Source: Bacillota bacterium
GTDB taxonomy: Bacteria > Bacillota > Clostridia > Lachnospirales > Lachnospiraceae
Assembly (NCBI GenBank): GCA_023428885.1
Contig: JAEYWQ010000297.1
Location: 1 to 11,809, forward strand
DNA: 11,809 nt
Reading direction: 5' to 3'
Translations under genes and position numbers: made by a program
In this document: in pieces, positions 1-7,079 of the stretch
Layout: each line of letters starts with the position of its first letter
Numbering within the stretch: the stretch's first letter is position 1
Notes under the pieces: model-generated
What the model saw: only the letters and a program-made list of their open reading frames with translations
Told to the model about the DNA's origin: nothing
The model's database searches: none

Positions 1-1796
1 CTTGTTGGAGCTGGTGATGGTGTCAGTGTTACTGTTGGCGTAGCCGTTGGTTTTAGCGTTGGTGTGGCTGTTACTTTCACTGTCGGTGTTGGTGTAACAA
101 TCACCACCTTATCTTCTTCCTTAACCTCAACTCCATTTACAGTAACATTCGTCGTACCCTGAGCAACTTGTAAAATGGTTCCCTTAGTATCTATCTGGGA
201 ATCATTTCCCGTAACAGTTGCTTTCTTTACAGTTCCATTCCCTGTAACCGTAGACTCATTACCGTAAGTAGTAACTTCTTGAATGATAGATCCTTCCGAG
301 GCAGTAATCTTCGTTTGATCTGCTGTGGAGCTTACATTAGCAACTCGTGCTCCCTTTTCTAATTCGACCCTGGAGTTTGAACCTGCTATAGACAAGGTCT
401 GAACCTGTGCAGTGCCACCAAGTGCTAACGAAGATTCTATTCCATGGGATGAAATCTCTTCGACTTTACTATTGATTAGAAGAGACGTTTTATCTCCTTC
501 ATTTGTTAATTTAGTTACATTTTGTAATATCACTAAATCAGCTTCTTTTACATCCTTTGATATCTTAACCTCTTCTGCCTTCACATCAACAGTGAGAGCT
601 GCATTTGCTTCTATATGAATGGTCTGGATTACCGAGGCCTTCTTAGTTCCTGCATTGTTATCACTTAAAGTAATCATCTGTCCTTGCGTAGCACTTTTCA
701 CAGTTGCAGAAGACATTTGGCAAGATGTGGTCGAAATCTTTATACTTGCTTCGCTTTGTGAGTCTATAACTAGATCTCCCTGAAATCCTTCTAATTGAAT
801 CTCAATCGCTCCATCCTGAGAAGTCGCAACCTGAAAGCTTTGAATTGTTGCTCCATTGGATTGTTTCACACTTATATTACTTTCTGTATCAATAGATACA
901 ATCAAAGTTCCTTTTCCTGCAACCAAGGAAGGCGTCTCTTTGGAGCTTTCTTTCTCATCCTCAAGAGCAAAGGTAGATAATTGAGCTTCATCGATTACTG
1001 TAACCTTGTTAATGGTACTACGATTGGTCGTAACCTTATATCCAGCTCCTGCTTCCATGGTTAAGGTTCCACCTATCGTAACATTGCTAAAAATGATTTG
1101 AGCAGATCCAACGCTATTATCAATTATTACATCACCATAGCTAAGGTTCTTTATGTTCACTTTTCCATTCTTTACATCTGATTTTGTAATCTTTAATGAT
1201 TTTTTCTCAACAACATAGATAGTAACACTATCACTCTTTTTACTAAGCGTAGTCGCTGTAATCGTAGCAAAGCCTAACTTTTTAGCAGTGAACTTACCCA
1301 TCTCGTTCGGTGAGATTACCGAAGGATCACTACTAGTCCAGGTTACGATATCATTTGAGCTTGCAGGTTTTAGGCTGCGATTTAGATCATAAGATTCCCC
1401 CAGCAAAATATAATCTATCTTGTTCTTAATTAATATGTCTGTAGCTGGCTTCTTCACGAAAATATTGCATTTGAGGGTATAACTTTGTTTACTAGTACTG
1501 ACTTTGCAACTAACAATAGCCTCCCCCTGACTCTTTCCAGTAATACTTCCCTTATTATTCACTGTAGCTACATTGCTGTTACTACTTTTCCAAGTATAGG
1601 TCGCACCCGCAATTTTGTTCTTAATTGTAAGAGTAGACGTTTCACCCACTAATATGTTTTGTGAAGAGGAAGTAAATGTTGGCTTAGTTGCAGCACTAAC
1701 AACTTTGGCTGGTGATATGAAAGAAATCACAAGTACCAGAGCAAGTAGTATTGATAATTTTTGATAGATATATTTATCACATTTCCCCAATAACAT
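1..1796 (-). CDS. Secreted surface protein with Ig-like (Big_2-type) domains, beta-helix-like repeats and Pro/Thr linker (3' end outside window)
   Basis: The reading frame is open from an ATG at 1796 to the left edge, giving 598 codons with no stop, so the C-terminus is missing. The ATG follows AAGGAG at 5-6 nt spacing. Residues 1-36 form a signal peptide (hydrophobic LSILLALVLVISFI, cleavage near VVSAA). Residues about 37-114 and 117-196 look like two Big_2-type Ig-like domains, with typical TWKSSNSNVATVN and VTWTSSDPSV strands. Residues about 200-560 are short, irregular strand repeats rich in V, T, N, G and S (for example GTVKKATVTGNDSQI). This resembles the beta-helix region of Paenibacillus/clostridial S-layer-type proteins. 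From about 568 the sequence is a TPT-type Pro/Thr linker, so another domain (catalytic, binding or cell-wall anchoring) probably lies beyond the edge. Function is unknown; an extracellular adhesive, scaffolding or carbohydrate-related role is inferred. Confidence 0.85.
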   Translation of the reverse strand, partial: MLLGKCDKYIYQKLSILLALVLVISFISPAKVVSAATKPTFTSSSQNILVGETSTLTIKNKIAGATYTWKSSNSNVATVNNKGSITGKSQGEAIVSCKVSTSKQSYTLKCNIFVKKPATDILIKNKIDYILLGESYDLNRSLKPASSNDIVTWTSSDPSVISPNEMGKFTAKKLGFATITATTLSKKSDSVTIYVVEKKSLKITKSDVKNGKVNIKNLSYGDVIIDNSVGSAQIIFSNVTIGGTLTMEAGAGYKVTTNRSTINKVTVIDEAQLSTFALEDEKESSKETPSLVAGKGTLIVSIDTESNISVKQSNGATIQSFQVATSQDGAIEIQLEGFQGDLVIDSQSEASIKISTTSCQMSSATVKSATQGQMITLSDNNAGTKKASVIQTIHIEANAALTVDVKAEEVKISKDVKEADLVILQNVTKLTNEGDKTSLLINSKVEEISSHGIESSLALGGTAQVQTLSIAGSNSRVELEKGARVANVSSTADQTKITASEGSIIQEVTTYGNESTVTGNGTVKKATVTGNDSQIDTKGTILQVAQGTTNVTVNGVEVKEEDKVVIVTPTPTVKVTATPTLKPTATPTVTLTPSPAPT

Positions 1797-1819
1797 AAAA
1801 ACTCCTTTCTTAAATACTG

Positions 1820-1844
1820 AATCCAAAATACCTTGGTATGGATT
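1820..1844. repeat. Imperfect inverted repeat in the leader of the surface-protein gene
   Basis: Nested arms AATCC/GGATT and ATACC/GGTAT surround a TT centre, with an AAA bulge on one side. It lies about 25 bp before the start codon at 1796, inside the predicted 5' leader. It could be an mRNA hairpin or an operator; the sequence does not decide which. Confidence 0.4.
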
Positions 1845-1875
1845 TAGTATATCAAGAAGGGAGTTTTGTTTGGTC

Positions 1876-1898
1876 TGCAAAACGTGGAATTTTTTGCA
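1876..1898. repeat. Inverted repeat TGCAAAA-N9-TTTTGCA near the predicted transcription start
   Basis: Perfect 7-bp arms at 1876-1882 and 1892-1898 are separated by 9 bp. The element starts just downstream of the -10 box at 1901-1906, so it would cover the transcription start of the surface-protein gene. That position suits a repressor operator. The neighbouring helix-turn-helix protein (1942-2391) is a possible but untested ligand. It has no terminator-like T-tract. Confidence 0.35.
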
Positions 1899-1900
1899 TT

Positions 1901-1929
1901 ATTATATGTTAATATAGCCAAGCAGTAAA
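1901..1929 (-). promoter_or_regulatory. Predicted sigma-A-type promoter for the surface-protein gene
   Basis: On the minus strand, a TTTACT -35 (1924-1929), 17-nt spacer and perfect TATAAT -10 (1901-1906) lie just after the stop of the helix-turn-helix gene. The transcript would start near 1894 and carry a leader of about 98 nt. No terminator separates it from the upstream gene, so read-through is also possible. Confidence 0.6.
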
Positions 1930-1941
1930 ATTTATAAGGAG

Positions 1942-2391
1942 CTAATCTTCCTTAAGTAAGATAGATTCTCCCAGATTATCCAGCAACTCATTGCTATCAA
2001 TAAGTGAATAATTATGTTGAATGCAGAATATAATTGCTGCATCTCGTTGAATTCTAGGATATAACTCTCCTTTTTTTGCTAGTCGTAACAAGCGCTGTGT
2101 CTCTTCTAAGGTTAATTTCATAGTAATAGCTAGACGAATCAGAAGATTTCGATTTGGTGTCCGCTGCCCACTAAAAATCTGATATGCTAAGGACCGACTG
2201 ATACTGGCCTTATCAATAAGTTGAGCAATTGTAAATTTTGCTCTCTCCATAAGCTCATATAGATAGGTTGGTAAATCGATATTACTCATCTCATTCTCAT
2301 GCTTTTGGATAAATTGATCCAAATTGTTAGCTATAGAAAGTTCACGAAACAGCTCTTCTGTAAGTATCTGATTTTTACCCTTGCCGCCCAT
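1942..2391 (-). CDS. Small helix-turn-helix (XRE-like) transcriptional regulator
   Basis: The protein is about 149 aa. I chose the ATG at 2391 because AGGCGG lies 5 nt upstream; an in-frame ATG at 2409 would add six residues (MKKAVY) but lacks a good ribosome binding site. The N-terminal third is helical and charged. The central part (about residues 53-105), with FTIAQLIDKASISRSLAYQI then GQRTPNRNLLIRLA, has the spacing of an XRE/Cro-type helix-turn-helix. It is followed by LTLEETQRLLRLA and a C-terminal ELYPRIQRDAAIIF stretch. From memory, the same layout occurs in small clostridial regulators found beside kinases or surface-signalling genes; this was not checked. There are no membrane segments, so it should act in the cytoplasm. 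It starts 36 bp (from 2391) after the lipoprotein gene stop with no terminator between, so the two are likely one operon. Its target is unknown. Confidence 0.8.
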   Translation of the reverse strand: MGGKGKNQILTEELFRELSIANNLDQFIQKHENEMSNIDLPTYLYELMERAKFTIAQLIDKASISRSLAYQIFSGQRTPNRNLLIRLAITMKLTLEETQRLLRLAKKGELYPRIQRDAAIIFCIQHNYSLIDSNELLDNLGESILLKED

Positions 2392-2427
2392 GTACACCGC
2401 CTTTTTCATAAGATGCGCATCCCATCC

Positions 2428-3555
2428 TTATTTTTTCAGATAAACAATATTACTAGTAGCTTGTGATCCATCCCATTCTGTATAAGATAGCTTTTCTCCT
2501 AATGGACTCCAATGTGTGTCTAAAATTTCAGTATTAAGCTCAATTATAGTAGGCTTATCAGCTTTTAGATCATAGATATACAAACTCCTTACCGCTTTGT
2601 CATTATCATCTTCCTTCATACTATAGGCAATCTTTTCTTGATCTGGTGACCATGAAACACTGTGCAATTCCGTACCTTCTGTGATCACAGTTTTTTTACC
2701 ACCTTCAAGATCATAAGCAATCATTGATACTTTGGATCCATTTGCTTGTAGGATTAACATTTGCTTAGTATCAGGAGAAGGTATGATATCATATACCGCT
2801 TCTATGTTAAGGCTGACCTTTTCCTTTGTGTTCATATCCAACTTCATTAAGGAATCACTATCTGTTGTAGTGTAATAAATATTATGATTTATTTTCTCAA
2901 TCAAATAGATTGCTTCCTCTTTTAATTCCTCAACTAGATTAATCTTACCTGAAGTATCTGCAATATACACTCCACCGCTATAGGCTACACCAATGACGGT
3001 ATCTTTGTCAGCCCACTTTGCACTAATCGCACCACCAATTGGATCACCCATGATTCCAAAACTCTCCTTGGTATCTTGGTTCATAACGTAGAATACAGGA
3101 TCACCTAAGTAGTACTCATGATATAACATGAACTTATTATCCTGAGATAAGCTAGCACCTTCTAATAATACTTCCTTTTGCTCCTTTACCAACTGATACT
3201 CTTTCGTATTGATATCAAGCAAGTATAGACTTGTTGGATATTGATCAGATAATTCTGCTAAACTCATTTTAGCAAGTGACTTGTTTTCCTTGCTTGCTAT
3301 CACTGTGTTTTCATCCAGCCAATCAGTAATGCTTACTTTCTCAAAACGGTCAACTTTGTCTACCACTATCTTTGAGTTTGACTCATCCTGCTTTAAATCC
3401 TCCTGCTTTGCATCCTCCTGCTTTACATCCTCGACGATATTAACTGATTTATCAGATTCTTGTACAGTATCCTTATTCTTTTCCTTTTCACAAGCAGTCA
3501 TACTAAAAACTAATGTTGCTATAATTAATGTACGTAATAAATTTTTCCTTTTCAT
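2428..3555 (-). CDS. Lipoprotein with predicted TolB/WD40-like beta-propeller
   Basis: This 375-aa protein starts at an ATG preceded by a very strong AAGGAGGTG at ideal spacing. Residues 1-22 are a lipoprotein signal: KRKN, a hydrophobic core, then MTAC with Cys22 as the lipidated residue, so it should sit on the outer face of the membrane. Residues 23-65 are a charged linker with three five-residue DxKQE-type repeats. The rest is beta-rich with PD40/TolB-type blade motifs: SLSQDNKFMLY (about 135-145), IIPSPDTKQMLIL (257-269), SVSWSPDQEKIAYS (299-312) and THWSPLGEKLSYTEW (347-361). No catalytic triad or peptidase domain follows the propeller, so a binding or sensing role is more likely than an enzymatic one. 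It is the first gene of a likely operon with the helix-turn-helix regulator, suggesting surface sensing linked to regulation; this is inference. Confidence 0.8.
   Translation of the reverse strand: MKRKNLLRTLIIATLVFSMTACEKEKNKDTVQESDKSVNIVEDVKQEDAKQEDLKQDESNSKIVVDKVDRFEKVSITDWLDENTVIASKENKSLAKMSLAELSDQYPTSLYLLDINTKEYQLVKEQKEVLLEGASLSQDNKFMLYHEYYLGDPVFYVMNQDTKESFGIMGDPIGGAISAKWADKDTVIGVAYSGGVYIADTSGKINLVEELKEEAIYLIEKINHNIYYTTTDSDSLMKLDMNTKEKVSLNIEAVYDIIPSPDTKQMLILQANGSKVSMIAYDLEGGKKTVITEGTELHSVSWSPDQEKIAYSMKEDDNDKAVRSLYIYDLKADKPTIIELNTEILDTHWSPLGEKLSYTEWDGSQATSNIVYLKK
3386..3430 (-). repeat. Three tandem 15-bp repeats within the lipoprotein linker
   Basis: Plus-strand units TCCTGCTTTAAATCC, TCCTGCTTTGCATCC and TCCTGCTTTACATCC are contiguous and differ only at positions 10-11. 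Because 15 is a multiple of three, copy-number change would keep frame. On the coding strand they give repeats of the form D-x-K-Q-E/D just after the lipidated Cys, so they lengthen a flexible, acidic spacer. Confidence 0.85.
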
Positions 3556-3570
3556 TTCAACACCTCCTTA

Positions 3571-3720
3571 ATTCTAACTAATCAAGAATAAATCTCTATA
3601 ACATATGCAAGTATTTCAAGTATGTAATCTGAAGTTATAATGGAATTATAGTATATCTATTTTTATTATACACTAAGATACCTTATAATTAATAGTTAAA
3701 ATTAAAGAGCACACTTTTGT
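3571..3720 (-). promoter_or_regulatory. AT-rich upstream region of the lipoprotein operon, probable promoter
   Basis: This stretch has no credible gene. On the minus strand it has two TATAAT -10-like hexamers (3665-3670 and 3645-3650), neither with a good -35 at 17 nt, so the exact promoter is uncertain. A CAAGTAT direct repeat (3608-3614 and 3617-3623, 9-bp period) lies downstream of both and could be a regulator site. Confidence 0.35.
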
Positions 3721-3760
3721 TCCGCGCGCGAAGCTGCGCATCATGCCCGGAGGGCTTTTT
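3721..3760 (+). repeat. GC-rich hairpin block ending in a T-tract (possible dispersed intergenic element)
   Basis: Within AT-rich DNA, this stretch has a GCGC/GCGC arm pair (3726-3729 and 3736-3739) and a GCCC-GGA-GGGC hairpin (3745-3755) followed directly by TTTTT on the plus strand. It resembles a short terminator, but no plus-strand gene precedes it. The abrupt composition change suggests a small dispersed intergenic repeat; this is inference, as only one copy is in the window. Confidence 0.4.
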
Positions 3761-3792
3761 ATTCAATAGGAAATATGACATAATTTTGAATA

Positions 3793-3823
3793 AAAAAGTT
3801 CACTCACAGAGAGTGAACTTTTT
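3793..3823. terminator. Bidirectional-looking intrinsic terminator after the beta-glucanase gene
   Basis: Perfect 13-bp arms (3793-3805 and 3811-3823), core GTTCACTC/GAGTGAAC, enclose a 5-nt loop. A and T tracts flank the core, giving a U-run in either direction. It lies 36 bp past the stop of the GH16 gene at 3859 and probably ends that transcript. Confidence 0.85.
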
Positions 3824-3858
3824 ATGAGGGTATTATATATGAAGTTAACTAATTATCC

Positions 3859-4662
3859 CTACTTAGAATATTGAAACCAATCATATTGTGCATTAAGTGG
3901 AACCTGTCCATCAAAGGAATTTAACCAGGAATCCACTCCGGTACCAGGCCATACGTTCATCATAATCTTAGCAGGAGTTGATGGTATATCCTCAGTAGCT
4001 ATGTGAACAATTACGCCGTCCACATACCAGCTAATAGAGTTCTCTAACCACTCGAAGCCGTAGACATGAAATTCTTCACTGGCATCGAAGCCTAAATCAT
4101 AGATAAATTCATGATTTCCAACTCCATTGGTAAAATAATTAAATTGAATCTTCGTGGTGTCCTTACCTAAAAACTCAATATCGATTTCATCCCATGGATT
4201 ATTATCACTTGGACCTGTATAAGTAAAGAAGGAAGATACTACTCCATCATTTTTGATTGGTTTCATACATACTTCATACTTGCCATAATGATAAAAATCT
4301 TTGGTACGATATTCTGCTCCCGACCATTTTGGTGAGGCATTCTCCCCATCTTGATCTATTTTCATGGTCATAATTCCATCAGAAAAGCTAATATTGGCAC
4401 CTCGCCAGGTGCAATCAAACATTGCTCCATTGGACCATCCATCCGCTTTTTGCATGAGCTTTTCATCATATTCATCTAAGTCAAATCTTAGTATGTCTTC
4501 ATCCTGTTCTATCGTTTCTTTTTCATCTGCTTCTTGCTTATTCTCCTGCTCTACGATTACCGGATTTGCATCTTGATTAGTTGATACATCATTTTTCTTT
4601 TCTGAGCATGCTGAAAATAAAAAGCAAATCAGTATACTAGATAATAATATCTTTTTTTTCAC
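3859..4662 (-). CDS. Surface lipoprotein GH16 beta-glucanase, lichenase type
   Basis: This is an endo-beta-glucanase that probably cuts 1,3-1,4-beta-D-glucan (EC 3.2.1.73), held outside the cell by a lipid anchor. I take the GTG at 4662 as start: AGGAGG lies 7 nt upstream and the protein then begins directly with a lipoprotein signal (VKKK, hydrophobic core, LFSAC, Cys19). An upstream TTG at 4695 would add 11 residues and put the ribosome binding site inside the gene. The protein is 267 aa. After an acidic linker (about residues 20-65) comes a full GH16 domain: ADGWSNGAMFDCTWRGANIS, YGKYEVCMKP, SSFFTYTGPSDNNPWDEIDIE. In the active-site motif E-I-D-I-E, E159 is the expected nucleophile, D161 the helper and E163 the acid/base. 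The order matches non-permuted Bacillus lichenases. The Cys in MFDCTW is kept, but the usual second Cys of the Bacillus disulfide appears replaced (PKWSGAEYRT). Laminarinase activity is less likely, given the close motif match to lichenases. Confidence 0.93.
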   Translation of the reverse strand: MKKKILLSSILICFLFSACSEKKNDVSTNQDANPVIVEQENKQEADEKETIEQDEDILRFDLDEYDEKLMQKADGWSNGAMFDCTWRGANISFSDGIMTMKIDQDGENASPKWSGAEYRTKDFYHYGKYEVCMKPIKNDGVVSSFFTYTGPSDNNPWDEIDIEFLGKDTTKIQFNYFTNGVGNHEFIYDLGFDASEEFHVYGFEWLENSISWYVDGVIVHIATEDIPSTPAKIMMNVWPGTGVDSWLNSFDGQVPLNAQYDWFQYSK

Positions 4663-4682
4663 TTCGGTACCTCCTATAAACG

Positions 4683-4713
4683 TCATATCAAACAAGGCTT
4701 TCGCCCCATGAGC
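4683..4713 (-). promoter_or_regulatory. Possible structured 5' leader of the beta-glucanase mRNA
   Basis: In the minus-strand transcript, ATGGGGC-GAAA-GCCTTGT forms a 7-bp stem (three G-U pairs) closed by a GNRA-type GAAA tetraloop. An alternative UCAU/AUGA pairing could enclose it. It lies about 20-50 nt before the GTG start. I do not recognise it as a known riboswitch class. Confidence 0.3.
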
Positions 4714-4756
4714 TTAACTTCCTCTATTATTATATTGAATCTTTGTCCACTTAGGT

Positions 4757-4786
4757 ACTATATGATATTATGAAAACCCTAGTCAA
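4757..4786 (-). promoter_or_regulatory. Predicted promoter of the beta-glucanase gene
   Basis: On the minus strand, TTGACT (4781-4786), an 18-nt spacer and TATAGT (4757-4762) form a good sigma-A-type promoter between the second binding-protein gene and the GH16 gene. The leader would be near 90 nt. No terminator is visible before it, so transporter read-through may add to expression. Confidence 0.65.
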
Positions 4787-4809
4787 TCTTATGAATATTA
4801 CAAGTAAAT

Positions 4810-6099
4810 CTATTCCTTTGATAGTTCTTCTATAAATTTACTTGCCTTGATCTCACCTAGCATTAAACTAGATAATAAGTCATAATACCGATTAGTCAGA
4901 TTAGCGTCAAAGATTTGATCATAAGCAGGGTGGTGATCCTTTCCCTTATCAATTAAATTACATTGATATAAGGTAGGAAATTTCTCTTTATCAACCTCTA
5001 AATTATTATAGACTGGAAGCCCTATACCAAGGTCATTACACGAGATCTTTGATACTGATATCATCAAATCCAGAAACAGATTAATATATTCCTCGTCCTG
5101 TGACATAACACTATTCTTACTTAGTACATAGGTATCCACATATCCACCAACTGTTTGTGAAAGATTTTGTATTGGAAATGGAATTACATCAACATTTCCT
5201 TTAACCATAGAATCACTGGCATCAATAGCACTTGAAACCCAGCTTCCGGTCAACAGCATTGCGGTATTTCCTTGAGTAAAAAAATAAGCTGCATTATAAG
5301 AATCGTCTTCACTATAGTTTTCTTGCCAAGGCTTGATCTGTACTAATCTTTCAAAGCGTTCTGCAGCTTGAACAAATGGTTCTGAGTTAAATTTTTTAAT
5401 GTCAACTGCTGCCTGATATACATCGTTTTTCGTACCTGATTCCAATACTAACGACATATAATAAAGAGAAGTAAGCCATGCCTCTTTCCCACCAGTAGCA
5501 ATTGGTATAATATCTTTCTTCTTGAATTCATCAATTACATTTAGTAACTCCTCATAGGTGCTAGGATAAGGTATCTTATTTTGTTCAAACACTTGTCTAT
5601 TACAAAACAAGGAAGCACTCCATCCGAATAGAGGCATTGCATAATATCGATTTTGAAAGGTAAAACCATCCATAACACCAGGTTTCATATCTTTTATGAT
5701 ATCTTTTTTTTCTATGTAATCTGTGATATCTAATACTACGTCTGCATCCACATAGTATTTCAGCTTTTGATAACCCCAGTTAAAGAAGATATCTGGGAGG
5801 GTATCGGTTACCATGGCATTTGCAATTGCTGATTGATATACTTCATTTTTGAAAACCTTAACCTTGAACTCAATCTCTGGATATTGGCTCTTATACTTTT
5901 CTATTGACTGACTTAACGCTCGCTCAATATCACCATGAATTGTCCAAATTTCAATTTCAAGAGGCTTCTTCTTGATCTGTTCTGATTCTTTCTGTACTAA
6001 ATAATCAGAATTCTTAAACAGCAAAAGAATACATAACAAACCAATCAATATGTGCATCAATGTGATTATTTTTTTGTTCAGCTTATTTTTTTTCTCCAT
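4810..6099 (-). CDS. Membrane-anchored extracellular solute-binding protein (family 1), second binding protein of the locus
   Basis: This 429-aa protein has the family 1 sugar-binding-protein fold: IEIWTIHGDIERALSQSI (helix after the first strand), a PDIFFNWG hinge-region motif, YYAMPLFGWSASLFCNRQVF, and a FTQGNTAMLLTGSWV segment typical of the family. The ATG at 6099 follows AGAGGA at 7 nt. Residues about 12-31 are a strong membrane segment, but there is no lipobox: its single Cys lies inside the hydrophobic run (GLLCILL), not after an [LVI]-[AST]-[GA] pattern. It is therefore expected to stay tethered by an uncleaved anchor. It lies 110 bp after the MalG-like gene, with a hairpin between. 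It could be an alternative receptor for the same permeases or an accessory protein that presents ligand to the histidine kinase; the sequence does not decide. Confidence 0.88.
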   Translation of the reverse strand: MEKKNKLNKKIITLMHILIGLLCILLLFKNSDYLVQKESEQIKKKPLEIEIWTIHGDIERALSQSIEKYKSQYPEIEFKVKVFKNEVYQSAIANAMVTDTLPDIFFNWGYQKLKYYVDADVVLDITDYIEKKDIIKDMKPGVMDGFTFQNRYYAMPLFGWSASLFCNRQVFEQNKIPYPSTYEELLNVIDEFKKKDIIPIATGGKEAWLTSLYYMSLVLESGTKNDVYQAAVDIKKFNSEPFVQAAERFERLVQIKPWQENYSEDDSYNAAYFFTQGNTAMLLTGSWVSSAIDASDSMVKGNVDVIPFPIQNLSQTVGGYVDTYVLSKNSVMSQDEEYINLFLDLMISVSKISCNDLGIGLPVYNNLEVDKEKFPTLYQCNLIDKGKDHHPAYDQIFDANLTNRYYDLLSSLMLGEIKASKFIEELSKE

Positions 6100-6165
6100 G
6101 GAAGCTTCCTCTCCTCTATCAAAGCAAGTTAATACCTTTCTTGTTACAAGTGATGAAACTCAAAT

Positions 6166-6194
6166 AAGCAATCCCACAAAACGTAGGATTGCTT
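6166..6194. terminator. Strong hairpin between the permease and second binding-protein genes
   Basis: Twelve-base arms (6166-6177 and 6183-6194; one G-T pair) enclose a 5-nt loop, 15 bp past the MalG-like stop. In the minus-strand transcript it is followed by ATTTGAGTTT, a poor T-tract, so it may be a partial terminator or an mRNA-stabilising stem that lowers or separates expression of the downstream gene. Confidence 0.6.
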
Positions 6195-6209
6195 TGTATA
6201 TATATTAAA

Positions 6210-7079
6210 TTAGCCCTTTACAGCCCCCGATGTCATACCCTTGATAAATTGTTTTTGTAGTGAAAAGAATATGATAAGAACTGGCAATGTGGTCACGCAA
6301 CCTGCTGCCATCAACAAATCATATCGATTCTGGAAGTTACCTACATATAACCTTATACCTACAGGAATGGTTGCTACATCAGAGGAGGTAGTCAATACCC
6401 ACGCAAAGAGAAGTTCATCCCAAGCCATTAAAAAGATATAGATTCCTGTTGCTATTAGACCCACCTTAGAGATCGGTAGAACAACCCTTCTAAAAGCACC
6501 AAACTTACTACATCCGTCGATGATAGCGGCCTCTTCGATCTCGACAGGAATACTGGCAAAAAAACCTCTTAAGATCCAGATACTAAACGGAATAAAGAAA
6601 GCTGAATAGACGATTATCATACCAGGATATGTGTTAATGATACGGATTCCTAAATTATCTTGTATCTTAATGAATAGTAAGTACAGAGGAAGCAGGAACA
6701 TGATTCCAGGTACCATCTGAGTTGCCAGTACCGCTGCTCCAAAGATATTCGATCCTGGAAACTTGTATCTGGCCACTGCATATCCTGCTAAGGTCGCAAT
6801 GGATAATGCGATTACCGTAGTTGATCCACAAACAATAAAGCTGTTTCTAAAATACTTTAAGAAATTTATATTTACCCACATTTCAATGTAATTACCAAAC
6901 TCATCGGGTAAACCATATCTTCCGGTTGCGATTTCTCCCTGTTCCATTAAAGAGATTACCACCATCCATATGATAGGGAAGATGGCTAACGCAACAAATA
7001 TCCATACAATAGTATTTCCTAATAAGCCAACTATTCTTTTCCTTCTTTTATAACTTGATATTGTGCTTACCTTCGTCAT
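6210..7079 (-). CDS. MalG-like sugar ABC transporter permease (CUT1)
   Basis: This 289-aa membrane protein is one of the two transmembrane subunits of a CUT1 sugar importer. Six hydrophobic segments are visible, the first at about residues 23-43. The EAA loop that contacts the ATPase is at about 182-202 (EEAAIIDGC...RRVVLPISK), with conserved Glu, Ala, Gly and LP. The C-terminus, KQFIKGMTSGAVKG, is typical of MalG-type proteins. Its ATG overlaps the stop of the MalF-like gene by 4 bp (ATGA), so the two are translationally coupled. No ATP-binding subunit is encoded in the window; a shared MsmK/MsmX-type ATPase elsewhere is usual for such Firmicutes systems. Substrate is inferred to be beta-gluco-oligosaccharides only from the nearby GH16 gene. 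Confidence 0.94.
   Translation of the reverse strand: MTKVSTISSYKRRKRIVGLLGNTIVWIFVALAIFPIIWMVVISLMEQGEIATGRYGLPDEFGNYIEMWVNINFLKYFRNSFIVCGSTTVIALSIATLAGYAVARYKFPGSNIFGAAVLATQMVPGIMFLLPLYLLFIKIQDNLGIRIINTYPGMIIVYSAFFIPFSIWILRGFFASIPVEIEEAAIIDGCSKFGAFRRVVLPISKVGLIATGIYIFLMAWDELLFAWVLTTSSDVATIPVGIRLYVGNFQNRYDLLMAAGCVTTLPVLIIFFSLQKQFIKGMTSGAVKG

Noticed and set aside
412..980. Plus-strand short open frames in the left region
   Set aside because: They are antisense to the continuous minus-strand surface-protein frame, which has a signal peptide and coherent domains.
3386..3430. CRISPR-like array
   Set aside because: The repeats are contiguous 15-bp units without spacers and lie in frame within a coding sequence.
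3281..3571. Plus-strand open frame rich in Ser, Cys and Phe
   Set aside because: It is the antisense of the lipoprotein N-terminus; its SSCF repeats are just the reverse of the 15-bp repeats.
4663..4755. Known riboswitch before the beta-glucanase gene
   Set aside because: The leader does not contain the conserved cores I know for cyclic-di-GMP, cobalamin, SAM, TPP or similar classes.
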